Of a DNA stretch of 48,644 nucleotides, positions 7,832 to 15,857 are shown one piece after another. How positions within the stretch are numbered: position 1 is the first letter of the stretch; each line of letters begins with the position of its first letter. The stretch lies in the NCBI GenBank assembly GCA_031295725.1, contig JAUMNV010000168.1, positions 1 to 48,644 on the forward strand, read 5' to 3'. Position numbers and translations under genes: made by a program. Below the pieces are notes generated by a model, which was not told where the DNA came from, did not search any database, and worked only from the letters and a program-made list of their open reading frames with translations. The DNA is from Collinsella sp. (GTDB taxonomy: Bacteria > Actinomycetota > Coriobacteriia > Coriobacteriales > Coriobacteriaceae).

Positions 7832-7846
7832 AGGGATACGAGCGCC

Positions 7847-8290
7847 CTAGGCGACGCCGCTGGAGCCGAAGCCTCCGTTGCCTCGGTCGGTTTCGTCTAG
7901 TTCTTCTACTTCTACGAGGTTGACCGTGGGGACTTCTTGGATGACAAGTTGGGCTATGCGGTCGCCTTTGTTGATTTGGATGTTGTTGGAGGGATCAAGG
8001 TTGATGAGGATAACCTTGAGTTCTCCTCGGTAGTGGGCGTCGATAAGGCCCGGCGTATTGACTATAGACAGGCCCTGCTTGATGGCCAAGCCGCTGCGGG
8101 GCTGGACGAAGCCGGCGTAGCCATCGGGCAGGGCGATGGCCAGCCCGGTAGAGACCAGACGACGTTCGAAGGGCTTCAGGACGCAGTCCTCGTTGGAGCG
8201 CAGATCCAAGCCGGCATCGGTGGGATGGGCGTATTTGGGAAGCTCGACGGTGGGGTCGAGACGCTTTATGTTGACGGTAATGTTGGACAT
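7847..8290 (-). CDS. dut: dUTP diphosphatase
   Basis: A 147-residue trimeric-type dUTPase, hydrolysing dUTP to dUMP and pyrophosphate. All five motifs are present: AGLDLRS (26-32), PRSGLA (64-69), GLIDAHYRGELKVILIN (81-97), RIAQLVI (111-117) and the C-terminal GNGGFGSSG (138-146). It follows nrdR by 4 bp on the same strand, so nrdR and dut form a nucleotide-pool operon. Confidence 0.95.
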   Translation of the reverse strand: MSNITVNIKRLDPTVELPKYAHPTDAGLDLRSNEDCVLKPFERRLVSTGLAIALPDGYAGFVQPRSGLAIKQGLSIVNTPGLIDAHYRGELKVILINLDPSNNIQINKGDRIAQLVIQEVPTVNLVEVEELDETDRGNGGFGSSGVA

Positions 8291-8294
8291 GGAA

Positions 8295-8738
8295 TCACCT
8301 TAGCTTGTCGAGCTCTTGCAGAAACTCATCGACATCTTTGAAATCGCGGTAGACCGAGGCAAAGCGGATGTACGCCACCTTGTCGATCTTGGCCAAGCGC
8401 TTGAGCACCATGTCACCCAACTCATGCGACGTGACGGCCGTCAACGTGCGAGAGCGCAGCTCGACCTCGATGTCGTCGATAATCTCATTGAGCTTCTTAG
8501 TGTCGATATCGCGCTTGATGGTAGCACGCATCAAGCCGACGAGCAGCTTATTGCGATCGAACCGCTGCTTGGTTCCGTCCGACTTAATGACCTCAATTGG
8601 GTCTTCGCATCGCTCGAACGTTGTAAAGCGATAGTTACACGAGCAACATTCACGACGGCGCTTAATGGTGTTATTTGACTCCTGCATACGGGAATCAACG
8701 ACGCGGGTATGTGCCTTGCCGCATTTGGGACAGCGCAT
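8295..8738 (-). CDS. nrdR: NrdR, repressor of ribonucleotide reductase genes
   Basis: A 147-residue protein: a zinc ribbon (CPKC at 3-6 and CSC around 32-34), then an ATP-cone domain (about 49-139). NrdR senses dATP/ATP and represses nrd operons by binding NrdR boxes. No nrd gene or clear NrdR box is in this window. The AGGAGG ribosome binding site and ATG fall inside a 12-bp inverted repeat (8733-8776) that could hide them in the mRNA. It is co-transcribed with dut and follows the LysM gene on the same strand. Confidence 0.95.
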   Translation of the reverse strand: MRCPKCGKAHTRVVDSRMQESNNTIKRRRECCSCNYRFTTFERCEDPIEVIKSDGTKQRFDRNKLLVGLMRATIKRDIDTKKLNEIIDDIEVELRSRTLTAVTSHELGDMVLKRLAKIDKVAYIRFASVYRDFKDVDEFLQELDKLR

Positions 8739-8776
8739 GGTACCTCCTCTTAAACGATAACAAGGGTACCATGCGC
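8733..8776 (-). promoter_or_regulatory. Inverted repeat enclosing the nrdR ribosome binding site and start codon
   Basis: GCGCATGGTACC (8733-8744) and GGTACCATGCGC (8765-8776) are perfect 12-bp complements with a 20-nt loop. In the transcript the 3' arm contains the end of the Shine-Dalgarno and the ATG CGC start of nrdR. It could limit nrdR translation or act as a weak transcription stop for the upstream LysM gene; no U-run follows. Confidence 0.65.
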
Positions 8777-8789
8777 AGCGCGATAATGA

Positions 8790-9242
8790 TTACGAACGAG
8801 CAGGAACCTTAAGATGCGCACCGGCGGCGAGCGAACCATGCTCCAGATGATTGACGTTACGGATCATGTCGGAAGTCTCTTGCGTGGAAAGGCCTTCGAT
8901 TGGATATTCCTCGGCAAGCGACCAAAGAGAATCACCAGGTTGAACGCGAATGGTCTCGTAGGTAACGTTGGAAACGGACTCGGCATACGCGGCGTGACGA
9001 GCGCTAAAGACCGACGTAGCGAGGACAAAGAAGAGCGTAAGCGCAACGGCAACGGCGACAATCGTCGGAACCTTGAGGGCAACGCGGCCCGGCGCGACTA
9101 CAGCCTTCTGATTGCGAGCAGGCTTTACGGTCAAAGGCTGAAAGCCGGAGCGGCCACCCTGAACAACCGTAAAAGTGGGTTCTGCAGGCGTCTCGAGCTT
9201 AAGGGCGAGGCTTCCCTGGACCATATTCGTTGCGTTCATCAT
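8790..9242 (-). CDS. LysM membrane protein, probable SOS-induced division inhibitor (YneA-like)
   Basis: A 150-residue protein with a cytoplasmic N-terminus of about 55 residues, one transmembrane segment (about 58-80) and an extracytoplasmic LysM domain (about 97-146, YETIRVQPGDSLWSLAEEY...). The layout and its position divergent from lexA match YneA-type SOS cell-division inhibitors; YneA itself has a shorter N-terminus. Its promoter (TTGACA-16-GATAAT, 9330-9357) has one LexA box inside the spacer and a second near the start of transcription, strong support for SOS control. Division inhibition is inferred from this context. AGAGGAG precedes two consecutive ATGs (9242, 9239). Confidence 0.8.
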   Translation of the reverse strand: MMNATNMVQGSLALKLETPAEPTFTVVQGGRSGFQPLTVKPARNQKAVVAPGRVALKVPTIVAVAVALTLFFVLATSVFSARHAAYAESVSNVTYETIRVQPGDSLWSLAEEYPIEGLSTQETSDMIRNVNHLEHGSLAAGAHLKVPARS

Positions 9243-9310
9243 GTTCTCCTCTCGCGTGTTTTGCTGAGAACAGTTTTATCAAGCCGCGCGGACAAAAATG
9301 TCTAGCGCGA

Positions 9311-9322
9311 GAACGAATGTTC
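9311..9322. promoter_or_regulatory. LexA box 1 (GAACGAATGTTC)
   Basis: A perfect GAAC-N4-GTTC match, near the start of transcription predicted for the LysM gene. Its centre is exactly 28 bp from that of box 2. Confidence 0.85.
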
Positions 9323-9329
9323 GGTTATT

Positions 9330-9357
9330 ATTATCTTCGAACAGTTGTTCCTGTCAA
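9330..9357 (-). promoter_or_regulatory. Promoter of the LysM/YneA-like gene
   Basis: On the minus strand TTGACA (9357-9352) and GATAAT (9335-9330) are separated by 16 bp. The middle LexA box lies in the spacer. The expected start of transcription is near 9323, at the edge of the first LexA box. Confidence 0.7.
9339..9350. promoter_or_regulatory. LexA box 2 (GAACAGTTGTTC)
   Basis: A perfect GAAC-N4-GTTC match within the -35/-10 spacer of the LysM gene promoter. Its centre is 28 bp from the centres of boxes 1 and 3. Confidence 0.88.
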
Positions 9358-9366
9358 GCAAAATTC

Positions 9367-9378
9367 GAACATTTGTTT
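9367..9378. promoter_or_regulatory. LexA box 3 (GAACATTTGTTT)
   Basis: One mismatch from GAAC-N4-GTTC. It is the site nearest lexA, 24 bp before its start codon, and probably mediates autorepression. Confidence 0.75.
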
Positions 9379-9402
9379 GACATGGGTAGAGAGGATGCCC
9401 TG

Positions 9403-10047
9403 ATGGCTCGCAAAATTACCAAGCGTCAGCAGCAAATTTACGACTTCATCAAGGAATATCAGCAGGAGAAGGGTTATCCGCCCAGCGTGCGCGAGATGGC
9501 TTCTGCCGTGGGTCTTTCCTCCCCCAGCACCGTGCACGCCCATCTCTCTGCCCTGGAGGCGCGCGGGCTACTCAAGCGCGATGCCACCAAACCGCGCGCC
9601 CTGGAACTCTTTAACGAGGACGGTTCCTCGGTCTCAATTTCTAAATCTGACGAGCCCACCGCACCTCGCGGAACGGTCTCGCTACCGCTCGTTGGTCGCG
9701 TCGCGGCTGGGATTCCCATTCTAGCCGAGCAGAATATCGAAGACACTTTTACTATCCCGACCGAAATCGCCACTGATCAGGGTTCCTTTATCCTTGAGGT
9801 ACATGGGAGCTCAATGATCAATGTCGGCATCTTCAATGGCGATTACATCATCGTCCGTGAACAAAAGAGTGCCATGAACGGCGAAATTGTCGTGGCCATG
9901 ATTGATGGTTCAGCGACCGTCAAGACGTTCTACAAGGAGCAGGGACGCGTACGCCTGCAGCCCGAGAATGACACCATGGAGCCTATCTATGCAACGAATC
10001 CCGTTATCTTGGGCAAAGTCGTCGGCTTGATGCGCCGGTTCTCGTAA
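9403..10047 (+). CDS. lexA: LexA, SOS repressor
   Basis: A 214-residue repressor: winged HTH (about 1-65, QQIYDFIKEY and PPSVREMASAVGL), then the self-cleaving peptidase domain. The cleavage bond Ala102-Gly103 (VAAGIP), nucleophile Ser137 (GSSM) and Lys174 (ATVKTFY) are all present. I start at the ATG at 9403, with AGAGAGG 8 nt upstream; an ATG at 9382 is in frame but lies closer to the operator. The three LexA boxes upstream serve both lexA and the divergent LysM gene. The stop overlaps the next start (TAATG), so the following membrane-protein gene is probably translated with lexA and may be damage-inducible. Confidence 0.96.
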   Translation: MARKITKRQQQIYDFIKEYQQEKGYPPSVREMASAVGLSSPSTVHAHLSALEARGLLKRDATKPRALELFNEDGSSVSISKSDEPTAPRGTVSLPLVGRVAAGIPILAEQNIEDTFTIPTEIATDQGSFILEVHGSSMINVGIFNGDYIIVREQKSAMNGEIVVAMIDGSATVKTFYKEQGRVRLQPENDTMEPIYATNPVILGKVVGLMRRFS

Positions 10048-10751
10048 TGCAAAAACGCATCACCATCTTTGATACCGTCCGCGGGTTTACGATGATTTCA
10101 ATGGCAGGTTTTCACGCTTGCTACGATCTTGCCTACCTGTACGGTTGGGATATGCCCTGGTTTACACAGACCGTCTTTCAAGACATCTGGCGTGCCAGCA
10201 TCAGCTGGGTATTCCTGTTTATCGCGGGTTGGATGTGCACCCTTTCGCGCAACAATATCAAACGTGCCGCCAAATACGCCTTAGCAGCACTCGTCGTCTG
10301 GTTGGCAACAACACTTGTCTCAGTCGACGATTCGGTTAATTTTGGCATCATCTACTGCATGGCCGCATGTACCGGCATCGTGGCGTTGACCGATCCCGTC
10401 CTTAAGAAGATATCGGCGAGATGGGGCATGTCCCTATGCCTTTTGTTGTTTGCCCTCACCTGGAGCATCCCCAAAACGATCTACCCAGTCCCCTACCTGG
10501 CGTGGCTGGGATTTCCGAGCCCTGGGTTTGTCTCAGGTGATTACTACCCCATCATCCCGTTTTTCTTTATGTATCTTGCAGGATACTTCGCCGCACACAT
10601 AGCGAAGGGAATCGATAAGACCGTCCCTAGCTGGGCCTACGCCAATCCCATCCCGGAGCTCGCCAGCCTTGGACGTCACGCACTCCCCTTTTATCTACTG
10701 CATCAGCCCATTATTCTGGGCATTTTGGAGCTCGCCTACTCGGTGCGATAA
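10047..10751 (+). CDS. DUF1624/HGSNAT-like membrane protein
   Basis: A 234-residue integral membrane protein with about seven hydrophobic segments. The N-terminus TIFDTVRGFTMISMAGFHACYD is typical of the DUF1624/heparan-alpha-glucosaminide acetyltransferase-like family, which includes membrane acyltransferases; the substrate is unknown. Its ATG shares a base with the lexA stop, giving tight coupling and probable SOS co-regulation. Its 3' end overlaps the convergent hflX gene by 16 bp. Confidence 0.75.
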   Translation: MQKRITIFDTVRGFTMISMAGFHACYDLAYLYGWDMPWFTQTVFQDIWRASISWVFLFIAGWMCTLSRNNIKRAAKYALAALVVWLATTLVSVDDSVNFGIIYCMAACTGIVALTDPVLKKISARWGMSLCLLLFALTWSIPKTIYPVPYLAWLGFPSPGFVSGDYYPIIPFFFMYLAGYFAAHIAKGIDKTVPSWAYANPIPELASLGRHALPFYLLHQPIILGILELAYSVR

Positions 10752-12025
10752 CGCTCGAGCCGCGGTGCAATACGAGCCGGCAGCTTCGCCACAATACGAA
10801 CGCCATCCTCGAGATATTCCTCGTGCAAAAGGGTTCCCTGCTCATGCACCAGCGTGATGAGGGCGCCCTCACGATACGGGATTTCAGCAGAGAGCAACAC
10901 ATCGGTAGTAGCCGCCTCACGAGCAATACGGTCGACGAGATCGTCGAGTCCCTCGCCCGTCTGGGCCGAGAACAGCACGGCCTCGGGATAGCGACGACGG
11001 AAGCTCAATCGATCAACGCTATCGAGAAGATCGATTTTATTGAACACCGTAAGCATCAAACGCTCGCCGGCACCGATCTCGTTAAGAACGCGATCGACTG
11101 CCTCGAGCTGGCGCTCGTAGTCCTCGTCAGAGGCATCCACAACTTTAAGGATCAGATCGGCACCAAGAACCTCAGACAGCGTGGACTTAAAGGCATCAAC
11201 GAGACCATGCGGCAGCTTTTGAATAAAGCCGACGGTATCGGTAATCGTCATGCCGCGACCGCCGGGCAGGCGATACGAACGCGTCGTCGGGTCGAGCGTA
11301 GCAAACAGCTTGTCCTGCGAAAGTACCGTAGATCCGGTCAGACGATTGAGCAACGTCGATTTACCCGCATTAGTATAACCGGCCAACGCGACGCGAAACG
11401 CCGGTGACTCAATGCGGCTCTTGGATTGAACATCGCGACGCTGTTCAACCTGCTTAAGCTCACGACGAAGCGCGGCAATCTTATTGCGAATGAGGCGACG
11501 GTCGACCTCGAGCTGACTTTCGCCCTGACCAAAGCGTGAGCCGATGCCGCCGCGCGTCTGTTCCTTGGCGAGATGACTCCACATGCCACGCAGACGGGGC
11601 AACAGATATTGAAGCTGTGCCAGCTGTACCTGTAGGCGCCCCTCACGCGTCTGAGCATGCAGGCCAAAGATATCCAAGATCAATGCCGTACGATCGATAA
11701 TCTTTACCGACTCGCCCACGGCTTTCTCCAAATAGGATTGCTGCGAGGGCGTTAGGTCGTCGTCAAAAATAACGACATCGGCATCCATACGATGTACCAG
11801 ACCGCACAGCTCTTCAACCTTACCGGAACCGATAAACGATTTAGGATACGGCTTTACCAAACGCTGAGACAAGCGAGACACGCACAGGGCACCAGCCGTA
11901 TGGGCAAGGCGCTCCAGCTCATCGAGCGATCGACCGAGTGGCCATGCATTGTCGCGCCACTCAACACCAACTAAAATGGCACGCTCGGGCTCGGGCGACG
12001 TGGGAACAAGGGGGAAACGGGCCAT
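10736..12025 (-). CDS. hflX: HflX, ribosome-splitting GTPase
   Basis: A 429-residue GTPase with the HflX N-terminal domain (about 1-190) and the G domain: G1 GYTNAGKST (about 213-221), G3 DTVGFIQ and G4 NKIDL. HflX binds the 50S subunit and splits stalled 70S ribosomes under stress. It follows miaA with a TAATG overlap, so miaB-miaA-hflX are translated as a coupled run; miaA and hflX are neighbours in many bacteria. It is the last gene of the long minus-strand block and converges on the lexA operon. Confidence 0.95.
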   Translation of the reverse strand: MARFPLVPTSPEPERAILVGVEWRDNAWPLGRSLDELERLAHTAGALCVSRLSQRLVKPYPKSFIGSGKVEELCGLVHRMDADVVIFDDDLTPSQQSYLEKAVGESVKIIDRTALILDIFGLHAQTREGRLQVQLAQLQYLLPRLRGMWSHLAKEQTRGGIGSRFGQGESQLEVDRRLIRNKIAALRRELKQVEQRRDVQSKSRIESPAFRVALAGYTNAGKSTLLNRLTGSTVLSQDKLFATLDPTTRSYRLPGGRGMTITDTVGFIQKLPHGLVDAFKSTLSEVLGADLILKVVDASDEDYERQLEAVDRVLNEIGAGERLMLTVFNKIDLLDSVDRLSFRRRYPEAVLFSAQTGEGLDDLVDRIAREAATTDVLLSAEIPYREGALITLVHEQGTLLHEEYLEDGVRIVAKLPARIAPRLERYRTE

Positions 12026-12963
12026 TAGGCAGCCTCAATACGATGCAGGATATCCTCAACGACCTCATCGATCGTACATTCATCCATATCAAACCACACG
12101 ATACGGTCATCGCGCTTAAACCACGAAAGCTGACGCTTGGCATAACGACGCGAACGCATCTTGATGAGTTCGCGAGCCTCATCCATGCTCATCACGCCAT
12201 TGAAAGCATCGATGATCTCTTTATAGCCAATTGCCTGCATCGACGTCAGGGCATCTCCCAGCCCCTGGCCCATAAGACCGCGGACCTCATCGACAAGGCC
12301 CTGCTCAAACATCAGATCGACGCGCAGGCTAATGCGCTCGTAGAGAATCTCGCGATTACGCGTCAGACCAAACCACAGAGCGTGATAATGCTCGCGCGGA
12401 ACACTAAACTGCGACTTTTGCTGCGCATAGGAGACGCCATCATCGTGCATTTCGAGCGCGCGAATCACGCGGCGAACATTATGGGGGTGGATGACCGCAG
12501 CGGACTCGGGGTCGCGCTCGGCAAGCAGGGCATGCAGTTCTTCCTCGCCAATACGCTCGGCAAGCTCCTGATAGCCCACACGGCGATCGTCCTCAAGTTC
12601 ACCCGAGGGAAAGTCCATCTCATCGAGGGCGGCCTTGAGATACAGCCCCGTACCTCCGCAAAAAACTGGCAGGCAACCCGAACCAAGGAGACGTTCAACA
12701 TGCGCGCGGGCGTCAGCCTGATAAAGCGCAGCAGAATATGCCACACCCGGCTCTACAATGTCGACGAGACGCAGCGGCGCTGTACACTCATCGGGCGACA
12801 TCTTTGCTGTACCGATGTCCATGCCGCGATAGATTTGCATCGCATCGCACGACAGCACTTCGGACGAAAGACGAGCGGCCAAACGGTCGGCAACATCACT
12901 CTTACCAACCGCCGTCGGACCGACGATCGCAACGGCGGAAAGACCTGCCCCGGAAGAAACCAT
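12025..12963 (-). CDS. miaA: tRNA dimethylallyltransferase
   Basis: A 312-residue enzyme that transfers a dimethylallyl group to N6 of A37 in tRNAs reading UNN codons. The P-loop GPTAVGKSD lies near residues 15-23, with the family's DAMQIYRGMDIGTAK at about 39-53. It starts at an ATG overlapping the miaB stop (TAATG) and ends in the same way on hflX. Its product is the substrate of MiaB encoded just upstream, so the two act in sequence. Confidence 0.95.
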   Translation of the reverse strand: MVSSGAGLSAVAIVGPTAVGKSDVADRLAARLSSEVLSCDAMQIYRGMDIGTAKMSPDECTAPLRLVDIVEPGVAYSAALYQADARAHVERLLGSGCLPVFCGGTGLYLKAALDEMDFPSGELEDDRRVGYQELAERIGEEELHALLAERDPESAAVIHPHNVRRVIRALEMHDDGVSYAQQKSQFSVPREHYHALWFGLTRNREILYERISLRVDLMFEQGLVDEVRGLMGQGLGDALTSMQAIGYKEIIDAFNGVMSMDEARELIKMRSRRYAKRQLSWFKRDDRIVWFDMDECTIDEVVEDILHRIEAA

Positions 12964-14333
12964 TAGCGCGGCTCGCCCACAACGGAGCCGGACAAATACC
13001 AGGTCTTGGCAACGTCAACGTCAACATCAACGATCTTGCCAACAAGCTGATCGATGCTGTAACCCTCGGGGATAGGCGCATGCACGGTCTGATTCTTGGG
13101 ACTCTTGCCCAGCAGGACCGCATCGTTCTTCTTGCTCGCGCCCTCAATGAGCGCCGGCACCACAGTATGAAGCTCACCTTGGTTATACTCATGTGCCGTG
13201 GTCTCGATAACCTTAACCAGGCGGTTGAAACGCCCGAGAATAACCTCATGCGGCGTAGGATCGTCAATCTCTGCGGCCGGGGTACCGGCGCGCTTGGAAT
13301 AGATGAAGGTATAGGCCTGGGCATAGCGGACCGTCTCGGCAAGTGAAAGCGTCTGCTCAAAGTCTTCTTCAGTCTCGCCCGGGAAGCCAACGATAATGTC
13401 GGTCGAGAGCGCGATATCGGGCATACGGTTGCGAATGCGATCGACCAGGCCCAGATAGTCCTCGCGTGTATAACGGCGATTCATCTCTTTGAGGATCCGC
13501 GTCGAACCTGACTGGACGGCCAGGTGCAGCTGTGGCATAACAGCAGGCGTCTCGGCCATGGCGTCGATGGTCTCGGGCAGCAGATCCTTGGGATGCGAAG
13601 ACGTAAAGAAGATGCGCTCCACACCCGTATCGCCCACGGCACGCAGCAGATCGGCAAAACGCGGCTTGCCAAACAGATCGCGACCATATGAGTTAACGTT
13701 TTGGCCCAGCAGCGTAATCTCACGCACGCCCTGGCGCACCAAACCGGTCACCTCGTCGACAATCTCCTCGAAGGGGCGGCTCTTTTCGCGACCGCGAACG
13801 TACGGCACGATGCAATAGGTGCAGAAATTATTGCAGCCCGTCATGATGGGCACCCAGGCGTGATACTGGGTCTCGCGATGCCACGGCATGCTCATGGCAT
13901 CCGTATCCTCATGCTCATTGGTGCGGATATGACGCTTGCCGTCCAGGAACGCCTCGGCAATGAGCTCGGCCACATGCGCGATGGAATGCGTGCCAAAGAT
14001 GACATTGACGTTATCGACGTTGGTGAGCAGACCCTCGCCATCGCGCTGCGCGATGCAACCACCAACGGCAACCACGCGCTTGCCCGAAGGCGAAGGCGGC
14101 AGGCTTTTGCAGGAATTGCACTGACCGTACAGGCGCGTATCGGCAGCCTCGCGCACACAGCACGTCATAAACACAACGATATCGGCATGCTCGGGATCGA
14201 GCGCCATGAGGCAGCCATACGAATCAAGCAGGCCACTCACACGCTCGGAGTCGTGCTGATTCATCTGGCAGCCAAATGTGCGAATAAAGTAGGTTTTACC
14301 GGCAAGAATATCGCGTGCGGAACGCTGGTCCAT
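12963..14333 (-). CDS. miaB: tRNA-2-methylthio-N6-dimethylallyladenosine synthase
   Basis: A 456-residue radical-SAM methylthiotransferase. Order: UPF0004 domain (FIRTFGCQMNQHDSERV, further Cys residues near 48 and 82), radical-SAM core with the [4Fe-4S] cluster motif CNNFCTYC (about 156-163), and a C-terminal TRAM domain. It methylthiolates i6A37 made by MiaA. An ATG at 14339 is also possible, but the TAGGA site is too close to it; the ATG at 14333 has correct spacing. It follows spoVS, as in the broader Bacillus rny-spoVS-miaB region. Confidence 0.94.
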   Translation of the reverse strand: MDQRSARDILAGKTYFIRTFGCQMNQHDSERVSGLLDSYGCLMALDPEHADIVVFMTCCVREAADTRLYGQCNSCKSLPPSPSGKRVVAVGGCIAQRDGEGLLTNVDNVNVIFGTHSIAHVAELIAEAFLDGKRHIRTNEHEDTDAMSMPWHRETQYHAWVPIMTGCNNFCTYCIVPYVRGREKSRPFEEIVDEVTGLVRQGVREITLLGQNVNSYGRDLFGKPRFADLLRAVGDTGVERIFFTSSHPKDLLPETIDAMAETPAVMPQLHLAVQSGSTRILKEMNRRYTREDYLGLVDRIRNRMPDIALSTDIIVGFPGETEEDFEQTLSLAETVRYAQAYTFIYSKRAGTPAAEIDDPTPHEVILGRFNRLVKVIETTAHEYNQGELHTVVPALIEGASKKNDAVLLGKSPKNQTVHAPIPEGYSIDQLVGKIVDVDVDVAKTWYLSGSVVGEPR

Positions 14334-14378
14334 GTGCATAAGTCCTAACGATGGGGAGCGAAACGAGGCAAGCAGAAG

Positions 14379-14696
14379 CTATGCCACAGGCTTAACATCA
14401 TCCATGACGACGTTATCCATAGCAGCTCGATTGATCTGGTGAACGTAGATAGAAAGGCGGATGGCCGTGCGCGACTCCCCGTTAATGAGGATGTCGGAGA
14501 ACACGGGCGCGCAGGAAATATCAAAACCGGTTGGAATCAAAAAACCGCGCGCGATAGCCACGGCCTTAATGGCCTGGTTGACAGCACCAGCGCCGACACA
14601 CTGGATGTTGACGGGTACACCATCCTTGACCATGCCGGCGATGGCGCCGGCAACGGACGCGGGCGATGATTTGCTTGATACCTTCAGGCAATCCAT
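14379..14696 (-). CDS. spoVS: SpoVS family protein
   Basis: A 105-residue protein matching stage V sporulation protein S (MDCLKVSSKSSPASVAGAIAG, then VNIQCVGAGAVNQAIKAVAIARG). SpoVS has an Alba-like fold and affects septation and spore-coat assembly in Bacillus, where it is 86 residues. Here the C-terminus is about 15-20 residues longer. AGGAG lies 9 nt before the ATG at 14696; an upstream in-frame extension has no ribosome binding site. No sporulation genes are evident nearby, so it probably has a general role in division or nucleic-acid binding. The AT-rich palindrome TTAAAACGTACTTTTAA lies in the 74-bp gap before it. Confidence 0.9.
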   Translation of the reverse strand: MDCLKVSSKSSPASVAGAIAGMVKDGVPVNIQCVGAGAVNQAIKAVAIARGFLIPTGFDISCAPVFSDILINGESRTAIRLSIYVHQINRAAMDNVVMDDVKPVA

Positions 14697-14770
14697 GAAG
14701 AAACTCCTGCGTTTAAAAGTACGTTTTAACTGCAATAACTGTATCGTACCGATTGGACTCGGTAAAGGCA

Positions 14771-15856
14771 CTATTCCTCTTTGGCAAGATCGAAAGTCAC
14801 AGTGATTCGATCACGCGAAACACGAATCTTTGGGTCGCCACAAAGGTTGAGATAGTACCGGGCGGCAAGATCATTAAAGTCGCGCTCCACAGCACGCGAA
14901 AACTGTGCCATGTCATCCTTGGCAATACGTAGCCCGCGACGATCCTTCGCGAGATCGACAGGAGCCGGCGCATGCGAGGACGAATCACGCTCGCGCAGCA
15001 GACGTGCGGTCACACCGCGAACGGGCTTGATCTGCCCTGCCAAAATACGATGGGCCGTGCGCTCGGACATCTCAAGACCCAAACCCGAACAGATACGGAT
15101 AAAGTCCTCGGCATCAGAGGCAAGGCCTAAACGATCGACAACCGGAAGCTCGCTCTCGTCATCAATAAACAGGAGACGAGACGTATCGAGCCTACTTGAC
15201 GCCTGAGCATAAAGGGTCGCGGCAATCTCAGACGGAGAACCAAGATAGACATCGCAACCACGCAACTCCTCGAGCGCAAACTCACAAGCAGCGCGAATAA
15301 TATTATGCGGGCCGCGAGCACAGACATAACGTCCGTCCTCATCCTTGACGGCCTGGGGCCAGCTGGACTGATCGGCACGCTCACTGAGGCGGTCGGCCGC
15401 AACGCTCACCTTAAAGGCCGAGCCAAGGTCGACACCAGACGTGACCACACGGGCCTCGTCGGTGTTCTGCTTGATCGAAAACAATGCCATGCCACGACCG
15501 TGAACGCCCCAACGGTCCATCTTCATGCTCTCGAGCTTGGAAGTAACGCGGGCATCGAAGATTCGCTCTTGCATATCCTGCGGAACGCCCGAACCGTTAT
15601 CCAGAAAGACAAGCGTGCGGACGCCATCTTCCTTGGTCGTAGCGAGATAGACTTTGTCGGCGCCAGCATCGCGAGCATTACGGAGCATTTCGATGACGAT
15701 ATCCTCGACATGCTGAATGTCGTGCTTTGCCTGGCGCCGCTCGGCCTCCGAAACGCGGAGGCGGACATACCCCTCGCCAAGGTTCTCCTCGACGCGAAGG
15801 TTGCCCTCCCCCGACATCGACGCGATAAATGAGATGAGCTCGTTCGCGTCGCTCAT
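14771..15856 (-). CDS. GHKL-type ATPase of unknown function
   Basis: A 361-residue protein with a histidine-kinase/Hsp90-like ATP-binding domain in its N-terminal half: N box EMLRNARDAGA (56-66), G1 DNGSG (86-90) and G2 GVHGRGMAL (117-125). There is no dimerization/His-phosphotransfer domain, sensor or transmembrane segment. The C-terminal ~200 residues match no family that I recognise. It starts 1 bp after the rny stop and precedes spoVS, occupying the place of ymdB in Bacillus. This implies tight co-expression with RNase Y. A conformational ATPase acting on RNA decay or SpoVS is one possibility (inference); an anti-sigma or MORC-like role cannot be excluded. Confidence 0.8.
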   Translation of the reverse strand: MSDANELISFIASMSGEGNLRVEENLGEGYVRLRVSEAERRQAKHDIQHVEDIVIEMLRNARDAGADKVYLATTKEDGVRTLVFLDNGSGVPQDMQERIFDARVTSKLESMKMDRWGVHGRGMALFSIKQNTDEARVVTSGVDLGSAFKVSVAADRLSERADQSSWPQAVKDEDGRYVCARGPHNIIRAACEFALEELRGCDVYLGSPSEIAATLYAQASSRLDTSRLLFIDDESELPVVDRLGLASDAEDFIRICSGLGLEMSERTAHRILAGQIKPVRGVTARLLRERDSSSHAPAPVDLAKDRRGLRIAKDDMAQFSRAVERDFNDLAARYYLNLCGDPKIRVSRDRITVTFDLAKEE

Positions 15857-15857
15857 G

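Larger units (their letters stand above)
7456..7846. other. Gene-free interval between convergent genes, packed with palindromes
   Basis: This 391-bp gap separates the glycosyltransferase (+) from dut (-). I find no credible gene. It holds two copies of a long hairpin element facing each other (7467-7568 and 7729-7831) with a smaller palindrome between them (7647-7695), listed separately. The 5' stems may serve as terminators of the flanking genes, though long T-runs are missing. Confidence 0.8.

Noticed and set aside
14379..14696. SpoVS as evidence of sporulation
   Set aside because: SpoVS occurs in many non-sporulating bacteria, and no other sporulation-specific gene is visible in the window.
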